DNA of 64,000 nt from Girardinichthys multiradiatus (taxonomy: Eukaryota; Chordata; Actinopteri; Cyprinodontiformes; Goodeidae). Positions 12,419 through 24,590 of the stretch are shown here, piece by piece. Both the position numbers and the translations under genes were made by a program. The DNA lies in assembly GCF_021462225.1 (NCBI RefSeq), contig NC_061812.1, forward strand, positions 37,683,175-37,747,174. Reading direction: 5' to 3'. The notes beneath the pieces are model-generated. The model had not been told where the DNA came from. It did no database searches and saw only the letters and a list, made by a program, of their open reading frames with translations. Position 1 is the stretch's first letter. Every line of letters starts with the position of its first letter.

Positions 12419-14321
12419 TATAAAACCTGAGAGGAAAGGACCGTCAAAAATATTAAACTAAACAAAACACAAAAGGCATCAAAAAAGTGAAAGAAAAAAG
12501 CGTCTCAATACATAATTCACTGCCACTAATTCATAGTGTCACCATCTGAAGATTTTATTCCAAACAAAATAACAGATTAATTTTTTTCGGTATTCGTATA
12601 GACAATTCATTTCAGATTTTATGGGGGTTTTTTTTGGATAAATGTTTCGTATAGACAATTCATTTCAGATTTTATGGTTTTTTTTTTTGGATAAATGTTT
12701 CGGTGTGGCTAAACAATACCAGTGGCCTCAATTTCACATTTAGAAAAAAATACCTAAATAATCACACATCTGAAGGTTTGGCTAAAGTTTTCTTTTTCAG
12801 GAGAACTGGAGAACCATAACATGTGGCCTCATGCAACGTTTTCAATGAATAATTTAGCTGTGCAGCAGGCCAAGTAAAATTTTGGCATGCATTTCTGATG
12901 AAAGTATAATTATTTAATTGAATTAGTCTAGAGGAGCTTTCAGAGGGTAATTCTTTTTAGATGAGTCACTCTGAAAAATATCTTTTTCTTTTTCACTTTT
13001 TCGTTTATCATTGATGCATTCACGAATCAGCGAAAAAGGGACCGATATGGACTTCATTTAACATGAGACAAGAATTTGTTTTCCTATTTTACTTTCTAAG
13101 CCCCGATCCTACTTCTATGTCCCCCTGCAACATATGCAGGGTATTTTTATTACCATAGAATATGCTTCCGACAGTTGTTGAAGAGTTAGTGCACTTGTTT
13201 TGTTAAAACAAAGAACTACAGTGCATGTTGTGGCACATGTAGTCAAACATGAACTTATGATGTTGGAATGAGGAACTCCTGCCCAGAGACAACCACAGTG
13301 GCCAAAAAGACTTACCGCAATCAAGCCAGAGGAAACATACTGTAGTATCAGTAATTGATCAAATCATAAGGATCTACACAATGTGGAAGGTAGTTTTAGA
13401 AACTTGCTGTGAGATAAGACAGTCCTTTCTTAGAAATATGTTGTGCAATGAAATTATTATTCCTGTTAACTTTAAATCATTTATGATCTTAATATTGGAG
13501 CCACAAGTAGATTTGGGTCTGTCTCGGATTTTGTTTCATTCATTTGGCAAAGGCTTTTATACAAAGTAACGTATATGAGGATCTATCATTGCAGTTAGTA
13601 TAAAAGCTAATAATGATCGAAGGAAGACATATCGTCAGGTTCTGATAGAGGTCACAGGGGAGACAGTGTGGAAATAGAGTGCAGAAAGAGAGAGGGTAAG
13701 GAAGGACAGGGTAGGCGCTAGGGTAGGAGAGGCTCTCTGAAAAGCAGGGTCTTCAAAAGTTTCTTGATGCCCCTGTTCCTGTAGCAGTCAGTAGGTCATG
13801 ACACCATCATGGAACAACACATCACAAGAATCTGGATTGTCTTGAGCGTGGTTGTAGGCACTGCTAGCTGACAATCCTTTGATGATCAGAGCGACAGAGT
13901 TGTCAGTCTGGTCAACATGAGTATTATGGTTTAATAGTATTAACACAAAACATTTAAACAAAACTTAACATAAGCTACTTGCTTTTATTTTAAAACAGAA
14001 AAATAACTGTTATCTTAACTGCTGCCAAAATAATATAGCTTATTAGTTATTACTGTCATAATAAGTAGATGATCTGCAGACAACAATTTACCATGATGTC
14101 ACATGAGGAAGCAGTGTGTTTAAAATGCTGCCTTACATCTAATGCTGGGCCCCTATTTAACTACAAGGTTGTGATTGAACTTATCAGAATCTTACTAAAC
14201 CATGACATCATCATCTGTGCACTTCTGACATTGATAAAGTAACAGATTGTCATTATTCTTGCATTTAACCGTCCTGTTATACAACTTATGGAAATATCTG
14301 GTTTTAAGACTTAAAATGTTT
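12419..14321. other. Non-coding DNA with a 53-bp tandem duplication
   Basis: No gene recognised. The duplicated unit is at 12593-12698. Confidence 0.5.
12593..12698. repeat. Tandem duplication, two 53-bp units
   Basis: Unit starting TTCGTATAGACAATTCATTT repeated directly, differing mainly in the length of its G/T run. Confidence 0.95.
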
Positions 14322-14354
14322 CTAATATTGACTTAAAATTTAAGTCAATATTAG
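14322..14354. repeat. Perfect palindrome, 16-bp arms, 1-nt centre
   Basis: Arm CTAATATTGACTTAAA and its exact reverse complement separated by one A. Confidence 0.97.
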
Positions 14355-14502
14355 CTAAAAAGCCACTTTGCAAACATTTAAGCTTTTCTGAAAGTGTTAA
14401 TGTCTGAAATTTTAAGAGGGTGACTATGTGTCTGGATACTTCCGGAAAAAAAGGCAAGAAGCCTAAGTTTAATCTAAAAAAAAAAAAGAAAAAAAGGAGA
14501 CA

Positions 14503-14560
14503 AAAGGGCAGCCTGCTCCTAAGGCCCTCTTCTCCTGCATGTTTTAGATGTGTTCTTGCT
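14503..14560 (+). repeat. Fragment of a dispersed fish repeat (MITE-like)
   Basis: The text CTCCTGCATGTTTTAGATGT with flanks resembles a widespread fish non-autonomous repeat that also seems to underlie 32633-32780. Identification is from memory. Confidence 0.45.
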
Positions 14561-16094
14561 CCTAAAGAAAAGATATACCAAAAAACATGCTTTTCATTCA
14601 GCAGAAACCTGTTCTTCAGACTAAATTTAAAATCAGGCGTGTTGCAGTATGCTTGATTAGAGCAGCTAAAAATTCTTACCCATACTATGACCTAAACTTT
14701 TCAAACTCTGAAATTATCAGAGTGGCCATGATAAGAAAAATACACACTCTATAGAATCCCATTTGAGCAACCAGAACACATTCCTCCACTCTACCTCCCT
14801 GGCTCAAATAAGGCCATGCACAATCGAGCATGAGACAGAAGCCGTATTATGACAAATAATTGCTGCTGTATGACAGCTGTGGACAGCCACGACAGGCTCA
14901 GAGCCTTGTTGGAAAGTCATATTGAATTTCTTTTCTGGCCCTGATCGAAAGCATTTCCAAATCCTAAGCGCACCATCAAAAATAACCCCACTCTCTTGTT
15001 AGTGTTCATATTTATGGTTGTGGAACTCCTGTGTGCTCCGGTCAGCATGAGGTAAGGGCTTCTTGCTTCAGTGTTTCCATGGTAATGGTGCAGAAGATCT
15101 TATGGGGTCAGAAAAGAGAGCAGCTGGAGCTTGGCTGAAGGGAGGTGGGGGGGAAAAACACAAACCAAAAAGATAAAGGTGCTTGACCCGGCTTGCTGAC
15201 AGCCTGCCGGGCTGCAGACATGTTACTATTGCACATTTCATTACTGTTGCATCCTCCTGCCTGCAGCCTACATGATAAATCGTCCCCAGACCAGGGTTGT
15301 TCATCATTTCTTAGGTGGCACAAGCTATAAAACATAGGGCTGTGTTTTTGCATTTGGTGATGAAAGATGGAATGTGTTTTTGATATAGAGAGGGAGAGAG
15401 ATATTTAAAGAAAGAGGAGGAAAGTGTTTTAGTGCTCCGAAGTGGATTACATCCATTATTTAGGAGCTGTATGGTTACCGTTCTGTGAGAGAGCAGAGAG
15501 AAAGTGTTTGCAGGATACAAGCATCTGTGCGTCTTTGGAAGCTGGATAAATTCTGAACATAGCAACATTTTCATGAGTAAAAACATATGTGCACACATTT
15601 ATTGTGCTCCAGTATCAGCTGTTTAGGATTATTATAAATGAGCAAAAACCATATGTCTGTGGGACACGTTTGCCTTTAAAAATGTGGGCTGAAAAAAACG
15701 CTATTTCAGAGGTTGAATCAAAAGAAGTTGAATGCCTTTCAAGCCTACTTGAACTGCAAGGTAACTGGGCCAAAAGAACGCTCTGATGTGTTACAGCTTG
15801 ATCACGACTCTTTATCTCAGTTTCCTCTTATGAGTAGCACAGATTGCGTCCACAGGGTAATCTGGGATGCACACTTTTTTCAACATGTGGCATTAAGTAT
15901 CCAGCAAAAGCAACCACATTTCAGGAAAAACATTTTCAGAACAGTGAGCATACTATGTGTGTATATGCTGTTGTACACTCACATAATACAGCCAACATTA
16001 ACAACATTCATGCTAAAATTTAAATGTTTATTACCAATCACAAAAGGAGAAAAACTGATTTTTGCATGTTTCTTTTGTTACCAGACAAATAAAC
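14561..16094. other. Non-coding DNA; 14780-15060 may be conserved
   Basis: No gene recognised. 14780-15060 has balanced composition and TGACAG and TAATTG-type motifs without repeat likeness. Confidence 0.3.
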
Positions 16095-16830
16095 TACCTT
16101 GCAGTCTTTTTTCATTTTAGAACTTTAGTACCCTCTGGATACCATCAGATAATATCCAGTGTAAAAAAGTATCCCAATCTCTGGGTCACGAAGCGTGGCG
16201 CCCAACCCATATATGGAGGCCTCAGTCCTCGTCGCAGCCGTCCCAGGTTTGAGTCCCAACTCCGGAGACCTCTGCTACATGTCTTCACCCCACTTCCTGT
16301 TTACCTACTTTGGGAAAAATAACAAAAATGAAGGATACCAGTGCGACAAAAAAAAAATAAAAATAAACAAAGTGTCCCAATCTTTGAACATCTCACAGAG
16401 CACACAGCACCAAAAACATACGGCACATGGGAAACCAACAAAGACATGGCAGACAACCTAAACTAACAGGCTGGTCAAAGAGAGCATTAATCAGAGAAGC
16501 AGCAACAGGCCCATGGTAACTCTGGAGAAGCTGCAAACATCCACAAGTCAGGTGGGAGAATTTGTAACGGGACAACTATTTATCATGCATTCCACAAACC
16601 TGGCTTTTATAAAAGAGCAACAAGAAGAAAGACAGTTGAAAGAAATTCAATGGAAGTCCCGTTTGCAGTTTGCCACAAGCCATGTAGTGGACGCAGCTAA
16701 GAAAGTTCTCTGGCCAGATGAGACTAGAACCAGAACTTTTTTGATGACATGCAAATTTCTATGAGTGGCTGACGACTAAGACTACACATCACCCTGAACA
16801 GATCAGAGCTGTACAAAAATGTTTTCATCT
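16095..16830 (+). mobile_element. Tc1 family-A relic carrying a SINE
   Basis: After removal of the SINE the sequence reads through as a family-A transposase N-terminal relic: TTTGAACATCTCACAGAGCA at 16382, a SINQRSSN-type region, then WKSRLQFATSH..VLWPDETRT near 16650-16735, with the first catalytic Asp in PDE. Truncated after about 16830. Confidence 0.65.
16181..16369 (+). mobile_element. tRNA-derived SINE, copy 1, with 14-bp target duplication
   Basis: Head resembles a tRNA gene with a B box GGTTTGAGTCC (16246-16256); the body includes CACTTCCTGTTTACCTACTT, and the tail is A-rich. Flanked by AAGTATCCCAATCT (16167-16180) and AAGTGTCCCAATCT (16370-16383), a target-site duplication with one mismatch. 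The second copy at 44410-44572 is in the opposite orientation. Not a functional tRNA. Confidence 0.85.
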
Positions 16831-18379
16831 TCTCACCAACCTGAACATAATCTGTCTTCTCTTGAATCGTCTTCCACCTACTGCAGTCACTGTTCTGAAA
16901 CAGGGGATGCAGCTTTTATTGTTGTTTGTTCTCCATCAAATGATAAATCTTTCAGCAAACTGAGTAGATCCAGCAGGATGAGATGGAGGAAGGCAGGAGT
17001 AAAGGCTGGTATAACAGTAAGCAGTGAGGCAGACTGAATCAGAATAAGCTGCCCTGTCCAGGTTTTAATGTGAAAGGATGGACATTTTTAAGCTTTGCTT
17101 CTCTTCAAAGACTACTTCCAAAACCCCTTTGAGGAAGCTGACAATGTTAGCATCGGTAACATTTTCGTCTCCCCAAACAATGAGCTGTCACGACATTTAA
17201 CCAACTTCTTTGTTCCTAAACCAGAGAGGAACTTTGCTTGGATTAATTTCATCCAAAAATGATTGTTATTCCTCTCATTCATGAGTTAAAAATCATCTCA
17301 GGATTTTTTTCCTGTGTTTTCAATAATTATTAGGCATAAAAAAAATTTGAATTGAGGTACTTAACCTTGTCCACTCAGAGGGACCAAGTCCATTTAGTCT
17401 TTCAACGTGACAAAATATATACTGTATGTGTGAGTGAAAATTACAAAACAATATAGAGTGGGCAGACATTTTTACCTTTCTTATAATAATTGTAATGAAG
17501 CAGTTCCACACTGCTTTGCCTCTTCTCTGTACTTGTTCATCTCTCATCCATCCTTCATTCAGCTCTCTGTCATCACTTTTTAGACCCTCCCTACTTCCCC
17601 TTGCGAAGAACATGATCCTTCTGAACCAGAGTTTGGAATGTAGTTACCAATATATTCATTGATCTTCAAAAATCTGTCAGTAATACACCAGAAAAAGCTC
17701 CAAAGCTGAAATTGGTTCTTTCTGAGCTTCATGTTGTTTTGCTTTTCATATCCTTGACCTCTGTTAGTGGATACAATCGACATCATCACTTCATCTAGTG
17801 TTATTGCAACCCTTCCTTTACTGAGACATTTATAGGCAAAGTCAAAATCATAATCCTAATTTGACTAAGACATTAGTTCTATTATTCTCCAGCAGGTCTA
17901 TCACATACTGCACTACAGCTGTATGAAATAAAAAGGACACCAACTGTAACAAACAACTGAACCGGACTGCAAAAAATTGTTTTAGTTCCACAAAGTGACA
18001 TATTTTCAAAACAGAATAGTCAAAGTAATGTTCAAAATATCAGGTTAAATATGGCCAGTGATGCGTAATGTCCACTTCGGCAGTTGATAAATTGCAACTT
18101 CATTCAAACATCAAGATTTTGACAGTTGTTAATTGATGTTACCAATATGTTTTGTATTCATGTAAGAGATTGAAATAACACAAAAAAAAAAATGCAGAAA
18201 ATGTGTCAATTTCCTTTTTGTAACAATGCCCTCTGGGAATAAATCTCATACTATTGGAAAACCAGCTTTTTCCCTTTAAGTTATCCATTTGTAAGCAAAA
18301 TGTATTATTGGAAAAACTATCTGTTAATGCCAAACAGCTTAATCTGGTGTCCTTTATTAGAGTCGATTATTAAAGTTGG
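16831..18379. other. Non-coding DNA, nothing recognised
   Basis: No gene or named repeat seen; AT-rich with short chance reading frames. Confidence 0.5.
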
Positions 18380-19010
18380 AAGAAACAAGACATATTGGAA
18401 ATTTAATTTAATCATTAGGTCAGAGGCCTCAGTAGAATGTTGATCTGGTCAAACAATGTTATGGGATGGCAACTCATTCCTCAACCAGTATTTTCCGCAA
18501 GTCAGTCATTATGGTTGTGTTAGTCAGACTGGCATAAAAGCACACCCACGCTGATCCCAGAAGTGTTCATCGTGGTTAAGGGTCAGGACTGATGGCAGGC
18601 CTTCCATCATCTCAAATTGTGGAGGTAGTCCTTGATAAACTCCGCTCTCTTTTATCCCCAAGAATGGAGATATGGGATTGCCACTGGTTGCAGAATCTGA
18701 TCTTTATATCTCTCTGTCTTGAGATTGCCTCAAATGGTGACAAGCCTCGTTTTTTCAGTAACAAATATGTCACCCCACAACGTCATACAACCTCCACCAA
18801 AAGCTGTTTGGCATTGGCAGAGAAGATTTATGAAGTTTTCTTTGGGCTCAACCCACAAATGCATTTTCACTTCAAATGTGGCGTAATTTAAGCAGAAACC
18901 AACAGGCTTTCCAATGGTATGTTACTGATTGGCAGGAGGCATTCTGACAACCAACCACAACAGGTTTAAATACAGTTGTTTTGTGGCTGACCAGTAGGTG
19001 GCACTATACA
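18380..19010. repeat. Unclassified repeat-like segment
   Basis: Wording such as GGCAGGCCTTCCATCATCTC and ACTTCAAATGTGGCGTAATT looks like the antisense of a degraded transposase, but I could not assign the family or see terminal repeats. Confidence 0.3.
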
Positions 19011-19189
19011 TGATGTGACACCATTATCGAGACCCATAAACATACAAGAAAAAAACTTTTGAAAAACCCCTCTAGTGACCATTAAGCATGAAAAGATTAC
19101 ATTATCTTAGTATATATATATTTATATATACATACAGCAAAAAAAAAAAAAACAGTAAGTCTCACACATTATTTCGTTGAATATATTAT

Positions 19190-19195
19190 TTTATT
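19190..19195 (-). terminator. Candidate polyadenylation signal AATAAA for MAGI1
   Basis: Minus-strand AATAAA about 735 nt after the stop codon, with a T-rich tract 40-50 nt further downstream. It is the first canonical hexamer after the stop, but position alone does not prove use. Confidence 0.4.
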
Positions 19196-19789
19196 TTAAC
19201 ATCATCATCATAGTTTCACTTTTAATTTTCCCTTCATTTGTTTAAAATGATCACCTCTGAATGTACACATACTGCAAACTGTCAAAAATATACAAACAAA
19301 TGCAGGCTTGTGCTATAGTCTGGTCAAATGTTTAAAAAACAGTGGCACTGGAAGGAGAGACAGAGAGAGAAAGAGAGAGACCAAAGGTAGAAGAGACAGA
19401 AAGAAGAGACACTGAAACCGGAAAAGACATGCACAGCATCATTAGGAGCACTGGCCATGGTGATCCAGGTGCGCGGTACTTCCATGTAATCCTTATGGAA
19501 AAGTACGTACATTTCATCGTCTGACAGTGGGCCACAAAAAGCCCGCCACATATCGGATTAAAAACAAAATGCTTCTTGTTAATGGAACTCTTAGGCACAT
19601 CATTGTTTTTTTTCTGTTTTTATATTTTCTGGAAAGGTTTGTAAATGTAGAATGCTTAAACAAAAAAGAGAACAAAAACATACAGTTAAAAAAATGAAAA
19701 AAAAAGGCTTTCAAAAGTCATTTTGGAATCACTCTTGTTAGTAACTTAACACATTACGTAATTTTTGTAAGAATGCATATGCAGTGTAC

Positions 19790-19812
19790 GTGTGTGTGTG
19801 TGTGTGTGTGTG
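19790..19812. repeat. (TG)n microsatellite in the MAGI1 3' UTR
   Basis: Uninterrupted TG run of about 11 units on the plus strand, (CA)n in the transcript. Confidence 0.9.
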
Positions 19813-19930
19813 AAGGTGTTTTCTGTGAGCATGTGAACACAAGTTGGTGCATTCCTGTAGAACCGATAATGGAAGTGAGTACTTGAGGTGTTGTGTGGGT
19901 GATATCCATGATTGGCTGACAACTGACCAA

Positions 19931-21150
19931 TCAGATGCTCAGGTCTTTGGAATTATCCTTGTAGGTCTTCTTAGGCTCAGGGGTCATGGGCTTGGATGGG
20001 CGACTGCTGTTGGTCTTGAGTGTGCTGTAGTACTCTCTGACTTTAGCTGCAACAAAATTGTCGTCATCCTCTTCGTCCTCAGAGTCGTCCCTCCTGGCTG
20101 GGGAGATGGCACGTCCCAGGCTGTGAGCTCGATACCGAGGTTCGGGGGTGCTTTCTCGACTGGCAAAGTGCCCATCCCTCTCCAGCATCTCAGGTGTATG
20201 CCCTCTCAACAGGGAGGTGTACTTATGGTAATTTAAGTCAGCGGTTCGGACTCTGGGCAGGTTGACGTCTCTGTAGGTGTCGCGGGATGCCATGTCCTTC
20301 ATCAGTCTATCTCCCCTGTAGGTCCTCTCCATGGAGGAGGTTCTCATCAGAAGGCTGTCCGGCCCATAAAGACGATTCTCTCTCCGTAGTAGTGGAAGTG
20401 AAAGAGCGGGTTCCCTGTTCAGGCGGGCCAGGGCCGGCGACTCCCTCAAGATGGTATCTTCAAAAGGGAGGCTTGGTTCAGGAGTCTCGGTCATCGCACG
20501 TTCCTCTACTATTGGCTTCTCATTGTTTCTCTCAGAGGCAGTATAACGGTAGGGGTCTGCGGAGCGATGGCGATGTCTGGTTGGTGAATGGTCCCGTTGG
20601 GGCGACCTGTGGTGGCGAGGTGCGCGCCGAGGAGAGTGGCGATGAGAGCGGTAAGGGGATCGTCGAGGAGAGCGGTGAGGGGAGCGATAAGGGGAGCGCT
20701 GAGGAGAGCGGTGGCGGGGGTTTGATGAGTGTTGATCACGACGCCTTTCTGGAGAACGGCCTCGGCGGTGCCCTCTATCACGGCTATCCAGAGTGTTGTC
20801 TGCACTGCGTGACCGGCTGTGCCCCTTATGGGGTGAGCGGTGGCGGCTTCGGTGGCGATGGCCTTTTCTTTCCTTGTCATCCGTCTTCTTTAATGGCTTG
20901 GGCCCATTTCTCCCATTGGACTTCCTCCCCTTGGATTTGCCGGGGGAGTGGTGACGGTGATGGGAACGATGTTGCTTGCCGGTGCCATTGGTGCGGTGAT
21001 TCGGCTCAGTCTTGCTCCGGGAATGTGGTGGGGGTTCTGGTGGGTAGCTGGACTCTGATGGTGCATTAGTTAGGGGCAGGGAACTCACTTCCGCAGCGTT
21101 TTGTATCCCTGTGACTGGTTCGGCTGTGCTGATGTCGTTGGGGCTGCCGT
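19931..21150 (-). CDS. magi1: MAGI1 last coding exon: Arg/Ser-rich C-terminal tail (long isoform)
   Basis: Codes for the final 405 residues of the long isoform. The acceptor is a pyrimidine-poor TGTTGCAG at 21151, in phase 1: the last base of the previous exon plus AC gives Asp, so the join reads PEY-DGSPND, matching mammalian MAGI1 (PEYDPSSD) as I remember it. The tail is disordered: a His/Arg/Ser/Lys-rich stretch, a block of RSPxRSP repeats (about 20600-20720), the motif RSADNTLD and then SPERRR, both MAGI1 hallmarks, an acidic patch (DDSEDEEDDD), and a last Leu-Ser-Ile that resembles a class II PDZ ligand. The stop TGA is at 19931-19933. The sequence KDLSI corresponds to the mammalian TDLSI end. 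In the teleost it could be the magi1a or magi1b copy; I cannot tell which. Confidence 0.93.
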
Positions 21151-22375
21151 CTGCAACACAGTTTGACATACAGATGAGGCTAGAGTGATCAAACATTGAT
21201 CTACACATTAAAAGATTCAGCAAACTTTGACATTGATCATGCTGATCCACTCAGACACGAAGCTGACAACATATCCAATGGAAGCCAATCTGATGTTAAG
21301 CAAATGTTATATGGCACAGCAGCAGCCAAAGACAGTGGTAAGTTAAAAGAAAAGACATCACGGAGAACCGGTCATTGAATCCAAAACTTGTTTCCTTCAA
21401 CAGACCTGTTCCTTGGTCTACCTAGGGTCACATGTCTGAAGTGTTGGTTCAGACAGCACATAGCCTGACCTTCGCTGGTCAGGATAGAAGGTCCTATATG
21501 TAATTGAAGCTGCTCAGTTGTATTGATTATTTATACATGTTCACACACTGCAATACCTCAGGAAATGTGTTTATCCTGAAGCCAAATAACATGCTCATCT
21601 AAAGCATCACAATATTTTTAGTCTAGAGGAAATCTGTCTTGTGAAGCAGAGTCTAGCTGCAGTCAGCATGACTTTATTTGACTAAATTAGCAATGGACAC
21701 ATCCTAACAGCAACCTAAATCATTCGTTTGGCAGGATTTTTGGATACATGGTAGAGAAAACAAATGGTGATACAGTGACAGAAAACATTTTGTAATCACT
21801 GTAAGAAAATATAAAAGCTGGCCATCAATTTGATGCTTTCCATTCCTAGTTCAAAACCTAAAAACGAATCCAAACTGAGATGGATTATTATACTTTAGAA
21901 ATGAAACGAGATCTCATGGCATCGTCTCATTACTTCATAGTTTTTCATTTACTTATTTCAAATCAGCAGACGGAAGCAGTATTATGGTTTAACTGGTCAA
22001 CCATGACATCCATGCAACTAAAACTGACAAAACACTCACAGTTGCACTCACTCCAATTCAAACCACTGGGTTTACAGTTGCGTTCAATTGCACAAAATGA
22101 AGAAAAATGAACATTGGGCTGTTCAACAAAATAGCAGTGTCTTCATTTTTCTTTAGAAACTAAAATGTTTATTGTATATGTAGGATTTATTATTCCTGGA
22201 AATCACTAAATTGATTTATTGCTGTATAACTACTGTTTCTGAGAACTGCTTCACATCTCTGTTGCATGGAGACGACCAACCTCTGGCACATTTGTTCTGT
22301 TTTGTCTTGAAAATTTCGTTGCACCCATGTGGAGCACTGACAAATAAAGAATTCTATTCTATTCTATGTGAACAG

Positions 22376-22800
22376 GTATTCCAGCCCAGGATTGTTTGAC
22401 AACATTCCACAATTCCTCTGGATTTCTCCGTTTGCCTCAGAAACAGCATTTCTGATCTCACCCCAACAAATTTTCAATGAAATCAAGGTCTGGGGACTAG
22501 GCTGACCACTCCAGAGCTTTGATTTTGTTGGTCTGAAACCAAGATGCTCCACGCTTACATGTGTTAGGGGTCATTTTCTTGTTGAGGCAACATCTGCTGG
22601 CGTCAACCCTAATAAGGGCCACTTGACTGACACCTGTTTCTTCACAGAATGAATGAATCAGTAATTGAACTCCACACTGCTATTATTTTGAACAATCCTC
22701 TGTCAATCATTTATTTAATTAGAGACTTAGGAGCATGCATATAATGAATGCTGGTTCTCTATAACTCTACTATACCCACTAGTAAATTATTTGCCATGTG
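22376..22800 (-). mobile_element. Tc1-like relic, transposase C-terminal end
   Basis: Minus-strand frame 22552-22364 resembles the NLWGEIKNAVSEA region of a Tc1 transposase (here ICWGEIRNAVSEANGEIQRN), near the end of the DDE domain. Ends not defined. Confidence 0.6.
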
Positions 22801-24566
22801 GTAAATATGATTTCTACAAAAACATTGATTGATCTGGTTAGTGTATTTGAATTGTTATTACTTTGAATACAACTGTAATTTTCCCACAAAATGAGCTCCA
22901 GTGGTTGTGAAAAGGCTAGTGGATGTTTGAAATGGCATTAAAGTAAAAGGCCCTTTCAGTTTTTCACAGAGTCTAAGGTAGGGACAGGCCAAATTTTTAT
23001 TTATGGTGTTAACCATAAAATCTACAAAATAATGTTTGCAAAGCCCAAAAACAAAGTATTGTGGAGATTATTATTTTTAGTTTATTTTCCACCGTTGGTT
23101 CCATGAAAGCAGCACTAAATATCAATATCTGTAAATATATAAATAAAAAACAGTATATTGGGTACTGTTAGAGATAAAACTTCACTACTAGTGCCCATTT
23201 GATAATCCATAAATTATTTCTTGTTTTTTTTTTTATACGAGCAATAATTACTGTTTGTAAGGTTTTGATTGCTGTGACATGCAGTCCCAGAAATACATTC
23301 TATTACCAAAAAGACTGTAATGAGTTTTTAAATAAAAATTTGAACTTCTTTGAACTTTCATCTCTGAAACATTTTAACTGGGTAATTCTATGCTAAACAG
23401 GGATCCTTTAAAACCTGTGTGATAGCACAAAGGGTAGCGTTTCAAAGGTTTTTTTTAAACATCACGACTCTCAGAATAATACATAAAATATTAAAGAAAA
23501 TATTTATAGAGCATAAAATGGAGTATAAGAATAGTTAAACCTGCAAATATTCTAAACCAAGTATGGATTTGTTCTATTGGGCGAAATTTTTAGTTTCCTA
23601 ACAAGAGCCATTAAAAAGTGCCAGAGTGCGTATTTACTGGACTAAGAATACATTTTGTACGGTTTTAGCAAGTTCTTCAAGCATACGGGCAAACATTTTA
23701 GTCTTTGTCTTCTTTTAGTTGCTCCCTTTAGGGATCGCCACTGCATCATTTGCCTCCACCTTTTGTACACACATTCTATGAATATATATCCATGAACCTT
23801 ATGTTCTGCTTTTCCTTTTTTCCCTGGTAGCTCCAGACAAAACGCAACCAGTCTTCTTTTTGTGGACAAATAACCACAGTCTTGTGAGCTTAACTCTGTC
23901 TCCAATGTGCCTAAAACATGACTCAGGCAGATACAACTGCAGCAAAAAGGAAGCTTGAGCTGTTGAGATCTATTGTAGTCCACAGAAGAAATGCTTTCTG
24001 AAATAAAAAATAAAACACTAGAACAAACCAAAACTTTACACTTACTGTTCAGAATTGCAGATTTTACAAACACATGCATGGGTTGTTTCAATTAGGAGCT
24101 ACAACACCGGCAAAGTGTTAGGGTGAACGGCTGTGTAAGCATGAAGCAGAGCACGGGCATGAGTGATCTGAGGCCACAGCACACACATCAGGATGAAGAG
24201 AAATGGGAAAAGCCAGATGACAGAGGAGGACAGTTACAAACCGTGGACTGATTTTGAAGGACAGAGGCCTCCCCCATCTTCTCATTTCTCACACTTGCGG
24301 TGAGATGGGGAGCGGCCATTCCTGAAGGAAGACAAGAGCCCAGCATAATACAGAGAGAGGAGAGCATCCACAAAAACAGAAAAAAAAAAGAACACAGAAG
24401 TTTAGATTGCTTGGAACCAACTGGAAGAAAGACAAGCGAGAATTACTGATTGTGTTGATTCTTATGTAAAAGGAGTGTTTATTTGATCATTCAGAGTAAA
24501 GAGACAGTCCAAGAAGTTGCCCAAATCCTTCCGTGAAAACCGCCAACTACACAGAATAGTGAACGC

Positions 24567-24590
24567 CACCCCCCCCACCCCCCCCCACCC
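24567..24590 (-). repeat. G-rich tract on the transcribed sense strand
   Basis: Plus-strand CCACCCCCCCC repeats; the MAGI1 pre-mRNA would carry several G runs of three or more, able in principle to form a G-quadruplex. Confidence 0.8.

Larger units (their letters stand above)
19165..19930 (-). other. magi1: MAGI1 3' UTR (long isoform), approximate
   Basis: AT-rich DNA directly after the TGA stop. The first AATAAA met downstream on the minus strand is at 19190-19195 (ATTAAA at 19221-19226 precedes it), followed by a T-rich run at 19139-19152 that could act as the downstream element. The cleavage point near 19165-19180 is inferred. The UTR contains a (TG)n run at about 19790-19812 and a purine-rich stretch near 19355-19385. 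Confidence 0.5.

Noticed and set aside
16181..16369. A genuine tRNA gene
   Set aside because: Only the B-box region is tRNA-like; no cloverleaf, and a SINE body, A-tail and target duplication are present.
1..19150. A second protein-coding gene downstream of MAGI1
   Set aside because: All protein-like frames there are transposon relics; no splice-consistent exon series was found.
20509..20880. Second minus-strand frame inside the tail exon
   Set aside because: Shifted reading of the RSP repeat region; the frame chosen is fixed by the splice phase and the MAGI1 motifs RSADNTLD and KDLSI.
20287..21069. 260-codon open frame on the plus strand over the MAGI1 tail exon
   Set aside because: It is the antisense shadow of Arg/Ser-rich codons in the real minus-strand exon; the Gly/Ser/Cys-rich peptide matches nothing and lacks any promoter or splice context.
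24188..24373. Minus-strand frame as an extra MAGI1 exon
   Set aside because: No resemblance to MAGI proteins, and the flanking exons already join in phase.
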